This document shows, piece by piece, positions 1-6,313 of a stretch of 8,042 nt of DNA (position 1 is the first letter of the stretch; every line of letters begins with the position of its first letter). Both the position numbers and the translations under genes were made by a program. The notes below the pieces were generated by a model. The model saw only the letters and a list, made by a program, of their open reading frames with translations, did not search any database and was not told the origin of the DNA. The DNA lies in contig DAIQOA010000196.1 in the NCBI GenBank assembly GCA_036788095.1, positions 1 through 8,042 of the forward strand, given 5' to 3'. Origin of the DNA: Anaerohabitans sp036788095 (GTDB lineage: Bacteria; Zhuqueibacterota; Zhuqueibacteria; Residuimicrobiales; Residuimicrobiaceae).

Positions 1-800
1 TCCCAGGTGACGCTGAGGGGCATGAATTTGATCTGCCAGCCCGCCTGATAGATGCGCATGCTCAGTTCCGAATCCTCGGTGATGGCGCGATCGTCCCAGC
101 CGCCGACCGCTTCAATGACCGATTTTTTAATGATATAATTGGTGCCCGGCAGAATGGCCACGCGCGAAAGATGAAAGCGGCCCGCCTGCAGGATCCACTG
201 GAAGGCGATGGTTTCAATGTTGATGAAACGGGTCAGCCAGGTATGCCGGCGGTTGACGCAGCGGAATTTGCCGATGACCGCCGCCAGCGATGGATCCGCC
301 TGCAGGTGCAGGGCGAGATAATGCAGGGCTTTGCGCTCCGGCATGTTGTCCGCATCATAGATGGCGACGAGGTCGTGCGTGCAATGGCGCAACCCCTGGT
401 TAAGCGCGTAAGCCTTGCCGTGTCCGGTCTCGCCGACGGGCAGATTGACCAGTTTGATGCGCGGATCCGCTGCGCTGCGCCTGGAGATGATCTCCGCCGT
501 GCGATCGCTGGAACCGTCGTTGATGATTACCAGCTCGAGCCGGTCGGCGGGATAATCGAGGGCCAGAATGGTGGAGATGGTTTTGTCGATTACCAACTCT
601 TCGTTGCGCGCCGGGATCATGATCGAAATCGATGCGGGTTCGTGGCCGGCAGCGAGCAACCGTTCATGCTCCCGGCTGATCCGATGACGGTAGCGGTAGC
701 CGGCCAGAGTGAGCACCAGCTGATAGATGATCATCCCCCAGATGACGGCCACGCTGGCGAGAAAAAGCAGGTCCAGAACCGGGTGCATGTAGGGCAGCAA
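1..800 (-). CDS. Processive family-2 glycosyltransferase, membrane-bound (3' end outside window)
   Basis: Inner-membrane GT-A glycosyltransferase that probably polymerises an extracellular polysaccharide from a nucleotide-sugar on the cytoplasmic face. The 266 visible residues show a transmembrane helix (about 8-33), then the catalytic domain: PARNEE (63-68), NDGSSDRT (94-101, nucleotide-binding Asp95), GHGKAYALN (126-134), YDADN (148-152, the metal-binding DxD-like pair Asp149/Asp151), GTNYIIKKSVIEAVGGW (219-235) and TED (241-243, the likely catalytic Asp). These belong to the cellulose synthase/PgaC/hyaluronan synthase group; the QxxRW motif and later helices would lie beyond the window edge. 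The start is taken as TTG at 800 because GGAGG lies 5 nt before it; the ATG at 788 would be 17 nt away. It follows the giant hydrolase/deacetylase gene by 101 bases with no terminator seen, so the two probably share a transcript and a pathway. The family is secure; the polymer made (GlcNAc-type, glucan or other) cannot be read from this sequence. Confidence 0.93.
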   Translation of the reverse strand, partial: MLPYMHPVLDLLFLASVAVIWGMIIYQLVLTLAGYRYRHRISREHERLLAAGHEPASISIMIPARNEELVIDKTISTILALDYPADRLELVIINDGSSDRTAEIISRRSAADPRIKLVNLPVGETGHGKAYALNQGLRHCTHDLVAIYDADNMPERKALHYLALHLQADPSLAAVIGKFRCVNRRHTWLTRFINIETIAFQWILQAGRFHLSRVAILPGTNYIIKKSVIEAVGGWDDRAITEDSELSMRIYQAGWQIKFMPLSVTW

Positions 801-805
801 AAGCG

Positions 806-810
806 CCTCC
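806..810 (-). promoter_or_regulatory. Ribosome binding site selecting a TTG start
   Basis: The minus strand reads GGAGG here, followed by the 5-nt spacer CGCTT and TTG (800-798). The only nearby in-frame ATG (788-786) is 17 nt from this site, which is too far for normal use. The TTG start adds four residues (M-L-P-Y) before that methionine. A second in-frame TTG at 812 overlaps the site itself and is less likely. Confidence 0.65.
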
Positions 811-901
811 AAATTTTTATGCCCGGGTTGCCGATAGCCTGTCCTGAAAGAATGGATCAGCTCGGCAGCCCTGAAGAGATGGGATTTCTACTTTTTATTT
901 T

Positions 902-3900
902 TCAGGACGATGCGCTGCGTTTTGATTTTTTTCTGCGCAGGTGCGAATTTTTCAGGTAGAGAAATCCGAGAATGGAGCCGAACACCAGACCGCCGGCGGC
1001 GATGACGCCGGAGAGCGCCAGGCTTGTCTGTTTGATCGCCTGGGTGGTTCGGCTGCTGGTATGGATCACCGCGCTGTGTTCGCCCGCCGGCAGGCCGAAT
1101 GCGTAGCCGAGTTCACCGCGCGTCACCGTGGTCCGCAGTCGACGGCCATCGACGGTGATGGCATGCGGTTTTTCGCTCAGCACTACATGGTTGACGGTTT
1201 CACTCCGGTAACGCAGGTCGAGGCCGCGCAACACCTTTTTTACCTCCAGCAGGTCTGCGGACAGGGCGACCAGCCTAGCCTCGGACCAGAATCCTTTGAA
1301 CAGAGAGGATGATCGGTTTATGGGTTCGATGCGGTGTTTGCCGGCCGGCAGCAACAACCGGCCGCGATGATACGCCGGCCAAACAGTGCCATCCACCAGA
1401 ACATCCTGATGGCGTTTGGCGTCCAGCAACAGGGAGACCGGCGTCGCCGCATCGATGTGCCAGGCGGCGGTGGTCAGCGATTCCCGCGTCGCCGAAGCCA
1501 ACGCCATGGCCAGATAACCGTTGTCGACATCATAAAGACTGGCCTCTGAATTGAAAGCAACCTCTGCGTTGTGATTCTGGCATTGCCCGATGGTCCGGTA
1601 GAGCTCCAATCCGGTGATCTGCCGGGTCACCAGATCGGCGCCTGGGGGCCGTTGGACCAGATTGATGGTCGTCATGGGCGGCTTGCCCCGAGTGTAAGCC
1701 TGACCGCGGCGGATCATCCCTACATATTCCTCGGGATCGGCGGGATTCGCCTGCGGCGGTTCCTCCAATTGAAGCGTAAAGGGCGTTTCGCGGCTCAGGG
1801 CGGCGATGGCAGAGGTGTTCACCGCCATATGCGCCGCCGCCTCGGCTGCCATGGCGTCGTCCAGAGTGGTGACGACGATCTTCCAAACCGCGTTTTTTTC
1901 TTTTTCCAGTTTTTTAAAAAATTCCACAAACCGGCGGTGTTGATCGATGATCTGTTCACTGCGTAACTCATAGAGCGCTGACAGCGCTTTAGAGTCCTGC
2001 TTCCAGTAATGACTGGAGTGGGGGCTGAACAGGCTCAGGGGATCAAAGCCGTGGCGCCGGCTGAACTCCTGGCGTAAGCCGGAATTCATCGGTGTGAACC
2101 ATTTCGGGTCTGCCGGGCCGGCCGCTGATTCATAATACAATTCCGCCAGATTGATGCCGTCCCAATCATGGGCCATCAGGATGGCGCGCAGTTCTGCCAT
2201 GACCGCTTCACGACAGTCGGCTAGGTTAAGCGCCATGGGCCGACGCCAGTGAGCGGCGGAGTTGTCGACATCCGCCGCCAGTGCATTCTGTTCGCGCCAG
2301 AGGGGGTGATCCAACCAGAATTTGTCCGAGACATGCGGCAGCTCCAGCCAGAGATAGACGCTCATGGCGTTGGAATGCGCCAATTCAATGAGACGACCGT
2401 ACTCGTAGGTATAGTCGCGATAGCTGTGCCAACCCGCGACATTGATGATGCGCACTCCGTTCTTGCGCCAAAGTTTGATCAGATCTTCAATGCTGATGTC
2501 CTCGCGCGAGCCGGGATCAAAGTAGATCTCCACGGCGTCGCGGCGGATCAGCGGCTGGAGTTGAAAGTGATAGCGCAGCATCTCCATGACAAAGGGAAAT
2601 CGGCCGAATCCGCCGTCGCTGGCCGGATCGAAAAAAGTGGCCCAGTAGAGATAGCGGCCGTCGCCGTAATCACCGCCGATCACCACCGGCTTGCCGGACA
2701 CCGGCTCCGAGGCATAGGTGATATAATCGAATTCGGTCTCGAACGCATTCAGCGTATCCGTCGAACTCCACTGGATGGCTACGGTGGGATAGTATTCATC
2801 CACGATCGAAGCCGCTGTCCACAAGCTGTCCTCCGGGGTTATGCCGATGGCGGCGCTGAGATTCGAAGGCCGTTCGAGGATCAGATTAGCGCCGTTTTGC
2901 ACGCTGCGCACGAGCAGCAGGACCTGTTGCTGTTTCAGCTTGAGGCTAGCCGCATGGGGGACCAGGATCAGGTTGGCGCCCTCCGGCACGGTGAAGAATT
3001 CATCGACTTGCAGCCGCAGGGCGTCCAGGCCCACACTGCCCAGCGCCTGTTGCCAATTATCCTGATCCCGGGCTGCTCTCCCTGTCGCTTCACGGTCATA
3101 AAGCAAGACCATGCGGACGGGTTGTCCATTCGGGATGGTTAACGGTTGGTTTGTTGTAAAATAATCGGCTGTTCGAGGTATCCGATTGACCACGTCGCTG
3201 AGAAAACCGGCGACTCGGCCTTTAGGTTTCGCGGCTATGGATTGTGCGACATAGATCCATCCCTCAGGCGCCGAGATGGATTTGCGCAGGGTGTCGCCGC
3301 TCGGCCGCTCTGAAAACGTTTCATCATGGATCGTGCCATGAGGGTCCAGATAGAATTCGCGCAAGGTGGAGGAGGCGAGCGGCAGTTCGATGTCGCCGCT
3401 GCCGGTGAGAACGCGAAAGGTTTTTCCGCGCACCTGTTGGCTGGTATGGCGCGGATCGGTGAAACGATAGCCCATTTGTTTCATCTGCGGGATGATCTCT
3501 TTCAGCACCTTGAGATCGACAAAGGGGTGGAAAAAAAAGCTGGCGATGCCGTCGCGCAGCGCCAGATGGTTGCGCGCCGCTTCAAGCAGCGGTCCGGCCT
3601 CTTGCCGGCTGAGCGGGATATAGCCCAGGTTTTCAGGAAGGATTTTTCCGCCTGCCGCGTGACGGTAGATCATCCAGGGAACCAACTGATCCGATCCATG
3701 CAGATCGATGGTCTGCCGGCGTTCATAGGCGGAGCTGAAATAGCCGTTGATCACCGAATAGTCGAGCTGCGAGGCGCCGTAATGCGGCGTCTCCCAGGTG
3801 ACCGGGAACAGTCCGTTTTTTGCCAGTTCCTCCATGCCGGACTCGAGCCGTTCACGTACATATTCGCGCGAGTCGGAGAACAGCGGGCCGTCGTTCATCA

Positions 3901-5905
3901 TGTCCCAAAACTCGTAATCCGAGGTGGTCTCGCCGCGATACTGATGGGTGTTGCCGTGCATGACGATCACCCCGCCTTTACGCACCATATACTGGATCGT
4001 TTTGACGAATTCCGGCTGATCGGAGAGCGAGGCGGCGGTGTTGTTCGCCGGATCAAGGTAAAAGGGAACCAGCGAGATGGAAAAGGGAACGTCCTGGCTG
4101 GACAGGTAGTCGGCGATGCGCCGCAGGGAAGCGACATCCGAGAGCGGCGACAGATCTTCGATGCGCACCATAGCCAACGGATTGGAACGGTGATTTTGTC
4201 CGACGATCTCGTGCAGCAGGTCGGCAAAGACGATGTAGCTGCCGCCTTCCAGCACGAAAGCGGTGGTCAGGTCGGCAAAGTACCACAGGTTTCCGCTGTG
4301 CACGGCATAGGGCAGGCGTTCGCTGCCGTTTTCCAGCCAGGCATGGACCTCGCATCGGCTGCTGTCCTGAATTAAAAGCCGGTTAAAATCCGGATCCTGC
4401 TTTAACAGTTTGGCGGATTTGTAGCGCACGCGGTTCCACGAAGAATCAAAGGCCGAGCCGGCATACTGAAAGCCGTAGTTCGTTGTTTCAGTTTGTTTCA
4501 GGTATTGATCGATGCCGAAATGGATCCAGGAGAGGACGCCGTCAAAGCCGGCGGCCTCCTGCAGAAAGGGTTGGGGAATACTGAATTTCGGATCAACACC
4601 GATATAAAAAAGCAGGTCCTGATTTTTTAGCTTTCCGGGAGTGTAAGCGCCATCTTCCGGAAGGAGAAGAATTTCTGTCTCGGTCTGGAAATGGCTGAGC
4701 AGGCCGGCCACCTGGCGTGCGTCGTTTTCACCCAGGGGGTCGCTGACGATAAGAGCGCGGCGCACGATCTGCCGGCGGAATCCCTCTTCGACCGTGGGCC
4801 AAACTTCATCACGATCGATCTGGTGGCTGTCATAGAGGTCGATGTCCACCACGTTCGTTTCTTTGGCGGCCAGCATGCTTTGCTTCAATTCTGCGGCACT
4901 TACACCCTGCCGGCCAAACGGCGTCAACTCGAGGTGTGCGAGCAACCGGCTGCGTTCGGCCACCTGTGCTTTTACCGCGGCTGCCGCTCCTCTGACCCAG
5001 TTCGGCGAGAAAAGAGCTGAATTTTGGTAGAGATCGGCCCACTGTTGCCACATCAGCTCGAGGCTGATCCAATCCGGCCGGTTCTCACTATCGAGTAAAG
5101 CGTTCAAATCAAAACCGGTATAGCCGCGCTGCTCAGCCGGCGTGTAGAGGGCGCCATCAGGTTTCGGGCTGACCACCGATGTGACGCAGGCGATCTTTTT
5201 ATAAGAGTGGACAAGTTCGAATCCGTCCAGCAGCGTTTTATTCAGTCCAAGGGCGGAGACATCGTTCCAGCCGCTTTCTGTCTTTTGCCGTGCGCAGGAG
5301 GCGCAACCGCAATAGGCGCTCTGCCAGGCGACTACCGGCTCGCCGATATCCACGCCGGCCAGTCCTGGATAGTTGTCCAGCAGGTCGCGTAAAAAGCCAA
5401 GCCACCAGGTGCGCACCTCCGGATTGGCGGCGCAGAGGGGATAACTCTGGTCATTGAGGCGGTAATCGCTGCCGTCCGCATTTTTCACCCGCCATTGCGG
5501 ATGTTTCTCCCATGCCCCTTTGTGTTGAAAAGCAGGTATCCAGGCCATGACCTGAATGCCTCGGTTAGAACAGGCCTCGATCACATATTTAAGCAAATTC
5601 CGGCGGCCGTAATCCGCCTCCACGCTCAGATCATAATCGGTCCGGTACTTGGCGCCATAGGACGGATCATAGGCCTTGTAAAAGACCGTACTGACTCCGT
5701 TCGCCCGCCATTGCTGCGCAAGTTTATCAGCCAGAACGTTGACCCGTTCAGGAGCATTATAGTAATAGGATGGATCAAATCGAATCGCGTTGATCGATTC
5801 CGGTACAGGATCCAGGCTCAGGCAAAGGCTCTGCGGCCGCAGCGGGCTGCCTGCGGCCAGGGCTATGAGCATTACAAAAAAGAACTTGTAAATCAGTGTC
5901 CTCAC
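902..5905 (-). CDS. Giant secreted, membrane-anchored protein: GH-like barrel / GATase-like / DUF2334 deacetylase / GATase-like / GH-like barrel / PEGA-like repeats
   Basis: A 1667-residue envelope protein that probably trims and deacetylates an exopolysaccharide outside the inner membrane. Residues 1-24 form a signal peptide (basic start, FFFVMLIALAA core, no lipobox cysteine). Residues ~39-368 are a TIM barrel of the hypothetical-glycosyl-hydrolase type, with a C-x-C-x2-C motif (199-204) and a candidate acid Glu189 in GVDIGEP. Residues ~381-573 are a Rossmann/GATase-like segment. Residues ~576-818 are a DUF2334-type deacetylase: Asp584 (RIEDLSP), His650 and His654 (HGNTH), ETPHY (705-709), His793 (FFFHPF). 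Residues ~929-1121 are a second GATase-like segment and ~1122-1463 a second barrel with Glu1255. PEGA-like VDG...LPAG(K/E)H repeats occupy ~1468-1623, then a helix (~1628-1650) and a basic tail, giving a C-in topology. The first half resembles PelA in order; PgaB also joins deacetylase and hydrolase. The GTG start follows AAGGA by 8 nt; the upstream ATG at 5956 lacks such a site and would spoil the signal peptide. Domain edges are approximate, activity is inferred. Confidence 0.9.
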   Translation of the reverse strand: MRTLIYKFFFVMLIALAAGSPLRPQSLCLSLDPVPESINAIRFDPSYYYNAPERVNVLADKLAQQWRANGVSTVFYKAYDPSYGAKYRTDYDLSVEADYGRRNLLKYVIEACSNRGIQVMAWIPAFQHKGAWEKHPQWRVKNADGSDYRLNDQSYPLCAANPEVRTWWLGFLRDLLDNYPGLAGVDIGEPVVAWQSAYCGCASCARQKTESGWNDVSALGLNKTLLDGFELVHSYKKIACVTSVVSPKPDGALYTPAEQRGYTGFDLNALLDSENRPDWISLELMWQQWADLYQNSALFSPNWVRGAAAAVKAQVAERSRLLAHLELTPFGRQGVSAAELKQSMLAAKETNVVDIDLYDSHQIDRDEVWPTVEEGFRRQIVRRALIVSDPLGENDARQVAGLLSHFQTETEILLLPEDGAYTPGKLKNQDLLFYIGVDPKFSIPQPFLQEAAGFDGVLSWIHFGIDQYLKQTETTNYGFQYAGSAFDSSWNRVRYKSAKLLKQDPDFNRLLIQDSSRCEVHAWLENGSERLPYAVHSGNLWYFADLTTAFVLEGGSYIVFADLLHEIVGQNHRSNPLAMVRIEDLSPLSDVASLRRIADYLSSQDVPFSISLVPFYLDPANNTAASLSDQPEFVKTIQYMVRKGGVIVMHGNTHQYRGETTSDYEFWDMMNDGPLFSDSREYVRERLESGMEELAKNGLFPVTWETPHYGASQLDYSVINGYFSSAYERRQTIDLHGSDQLVPWMIYRHAAGGKILPENLGYIPLSRQEAGPLLEAARNHLALRDGIASFFFHPFVDLKVLKEIIPQMKQMGYRFTDPRHTSQQVRGKTFRVLTGSGDIELPLASSTLREFYLDPHGTIHDETFSERPSGDTLRKSISAPEGWIYVAQSIAAKPKGRVAGFLSDVVNRIPRTADYFTTNQPLTIPNGQPVRMVLLYDREATGRAARDQDNWQQALGSVGLDALRLQVDEFFTVPEGANLILVPHAASLKLKQQQVLLLVRSVQNGANLILERPSNLSAAIGITPEDSLWTAASIVDEYYPTVAIQWSSTDTLNAFETEFDYITYASEPVSGKPVVIGGDYGDGRYLYWATFFDPASDGGFGRFPFVMEMLRYHFQLQPLIRRDAVEIYFDPGSREDISIEDLIKLWRKNGVRIINVAGWHSYRDYTYEYGRLIELAHSNAMSVYLWLELPHVSDKFWLDHPLWREQNALAADVDNSAAHWRRPMALNLADCREAVMAELRAILMAHDWDGINLAELYYESAAGPADPKWFTPMNSGLRQEFSRRHGFDPLSLFSPHSSHYWKQDSKALSALYELRSEQIIDQHRRFVEFFKKLEKEKNAVWKIVVTTLDDAMAAEAAAHMAVNTSAIAALSRETPFTLQLEEPPQANPADPEEYVGMIRRGQAYTRGKPPMTTINLVQRPPGADLVTRQITGLELYRTIGQCQNHNAEVAFNSEASLYDVDNGYLAMALASATRESLTTAAWHIDAATPVSLLLDAKRHQDVLVDGTVWPAYHRGRLLLPAGKHRIEPINRSSSLFKGFWSEARLVALSADLLEVKKVLRGLDLRYRSETVNHVVLSEKPHAITVDGRRLRTTVTRGELGYAFGLPAGEHSAVIHTSSRTTQAIKQTSLALSGVIAAGGLVFGSILGFLYLKNSHLRRKKSKRSASS

Positions 5906-5913
5906 TGGTTGTT

Positions 5914-5918
5914 TCCTT
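5914..5918 (-). promoter_or_regulatory. Ribosome binding site selecting a GTG start
   Basis: The minus strand reads AAGGA, then an 8-nt spacer (AACAACCA in its last part next to the start), then GTG at 5905-5903. Translation from this GTG gives a clean signal peptide beginning V-R-T-L-I-Y-K and a hydrophobic core. The longer frame from the ATG at 5956 puts 17 residues with a charged KRK patch in front and has no comparable site upstream. The same AAGGA lies within a stretch that could pair with an element in the leader (see the inverted repeat at 5966-6012). Confidence 0.7.
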
Positions 5919-5965
5919 TTTGGTGTGCAAAATAAATCAACGTTGAAAATCAGCACAATTCATGC

Positions 5966-6012
5966 CGCAAAGGATTGCTCTTTGCTAGACACGGGGCAGG
6001 CGTTCCTTTGCG
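5966..6012 (-). promoter_or_regulatory. Leader inverted repeat with alternative pairings, candidate cis-regulatory RNA
   Basis: The leader of the giant gene contains a perfect 9-bp inverted repeat: CGCAAAGGA (minus strand, 6012-6004) and TCCTTTGCG (5974-5966), separated by 29 nt. The spacer carries a second GCAAAG that could pair with the same CTTTGC with a 7-nt loop (AGCAATC). The 3' arm also contains UCCUUU, complementary to the AAAGGA that includes the ribosome binding site (5919-5914). Three mutually exclusive pairings of one arm are the pattern of a translational switch. Chance or a transcription-factor site are real alternatives; no known riboswitch class was recognised. Confidence 0.4.
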
Positions 6013-6043
6013 CTGGCCTGCAGGTCGGTCGTGCAGGAGATTT

Positions 6044-6058
6044 GCAATGAGCGTGCCA
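6044..6058 (-). promoter_or_regulatory. Sigma-54 (RpoN) -24/-12 promoter of the giant gene
   Basis: On the minus strand the element reads TGGCACG (6058-6052), four bases CTCA, then TTGC (6047-6044), followed by A. This matches the core of the published consensus TGGCACG-N4-TTGCW at every fixed position, with the invariant GG and GC dinucleotides at the required spacing. It predicts transcription starting at an A near 6032 and a leader of about 127 nt before the GTG at 5905. It lies in the intergenic gap, correctly oriented, with a candidate IHF site and activator-binding repeat upstream. Sigma-54 promoters need an ATP-driven enhancer-binding protein, so the operon is probably activated on a specific signal. 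Confidence 0.82.
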
Positions 6059-6076
6059 GAATTGTGGCTGTTGAAG

Positions 6077-6089
6077 CAATATATTGATT
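6077..6089 (-). promoter_or_regulatory. IHF-type DNA-bending site upstream of the sigma-54 promoter
   Basis: The minus strand reads AATCAA, TATA, TTG, a full match to the enterobacterial IHF consensus WATCAA-N4-TTR. An AT-rich tract (TTAATTAAA) flanks it on the 5' side, as is usual for IHF sites. Its centre is about 50 bases upstream of the predicted transcription start, between the promoter and the candidate activator site, where IHF bending commonly helps a bound activator to reach sigma-54 polymerase. The consensus comes from Proteobacteria; the host may use a different HU/IHF relative. Confidence 0.5.
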
Positions 6090-6145
6090 TTTAATTAATA
6101 AGAGACGAGGGTTTTTTGAGGCGATTGCCTTTGTGCCGCTCCTAT

Positions 6146-6171
6146 TCGACGGCTATGTCGATTGCCTCGAC
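6146..6171. promoter_or_regulatory. Candidate enhancer (activator-binding) inverted repeats
   Basis: The plus strand shows TCGAC, six bases, GTCGA, five bases, TCGAC: two overlapping perfect inverted repeats that share the central GTCGA half-site. They lie about 114 to 139 bases upstream of the predicted start of the giant gene, within the range normal for sigma-54 enhancer sites. In addition the 9-mer CGATTGCCT occurs at 6122-6130 and again at 6159-6167, 37 bases apart. No particular activator family can be named from these half-sites. Confidence 0.4.
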
Positions 6172-6213
6172 ATTTTCGTCGTTGACAAGGCTGAGGAATT
6201 TCAATAGGGTAAT

Positions 6214-6255
6214 AAAAAACGGAGCTGCTGTTATTTCCAGCAGCCCCGTTTTTTT
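6214..6255 (-). terminator. Rho-independent terminator of the permease gene
   Basis: Arms CGG-A-GCTGCTG (6220-6230) and CAGCAGC-C-CCG (6238-6248) flank a 7-nt loop, with A6 on one side (6214-6219) and T7 on the other (6249-6255). In the minus-strand transcript the single non-Watson-Crick position is a G-U wobble, giving an unbroken 11-bp stem followed by six U residues. In the plus-strand transcript the same position is an A-C mismatch. The hairpin therefore favours the minus direction, 59 bases after the permease stop codon, though it could work both ways. It insulates the sigma-54 promoter from upstream transcription. Confidence 0.88.
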
Positions 6256-6278
6256 CTACAGATGGTCTATTGTTTTGT

Positions 6279-6305
6279 ATAGGCGGGCACCAAGTGTCCC
6301 CCTAT
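6279..6305 (-). other. Short hairpin just after the permease stop codon
   Basis: ATAGG (6279-6283) pairs with CCTAT (6301-6305) and GGG plus CAC (6285-6290) with GTG plus CCC (6294-6300). There is one bulged base on each side and a 3-nt loop (CAA), 11 bp in all. It starts 8 bases past the permease stop codon and has no U tract in the minus direction, so it is not a second intrinsic terminator. It may protect the 3' end of the mRNA, or have no role. Confidence 0.4.
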
Positions 6306-6313
6306 CGCCGGCA

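Noticed and set aside
801..901. Terminator or promoter between the giant gene and the glycosyltransferase
   Set aside because: Only a weak 6-bp TGCCGA/TCGGCA inverted repeat with a 27-nt spacer and no U tract is seen; no clear promoter hexamers are present.
3326..4375. Long plus-strand open frame (349 codons) opposite the deacetylase region
   Set aside because: It lies entirely antisense to a well-supported domain with conserved motifs, has no ribosome binding site or recognisable domain, and is of the kind GC-rich genes produce on their opposite strand. The same applies to the plus-strand frames at 171-959, 2249-3142 and 5495-5935.
5905..5956. ATG at 5956 as start of the giant protein
   Set aside because: It has no ribosome binding site and puts a charged stretch in front of an otherwise normal signal peptide; the GTG at 5905 has AAGGA at 8 nt.
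6015..6024. CCTGCAGG palindrome in the leader
   Set aside because: An 8-base palindrome with no loop in a GC-rich stretch is expected by chance and does not fit an operator at this place better than elsewhere.
5966..6043. Cyclic di-GMP (GEMM) riboswitch in the leader of the giant gene
   Set aside because: The CGCAAAG string recalls part of the GEMM core and the gene type would fit, but the preceding GGGCAAACC-like segment and the two-helix arrangement are not found.
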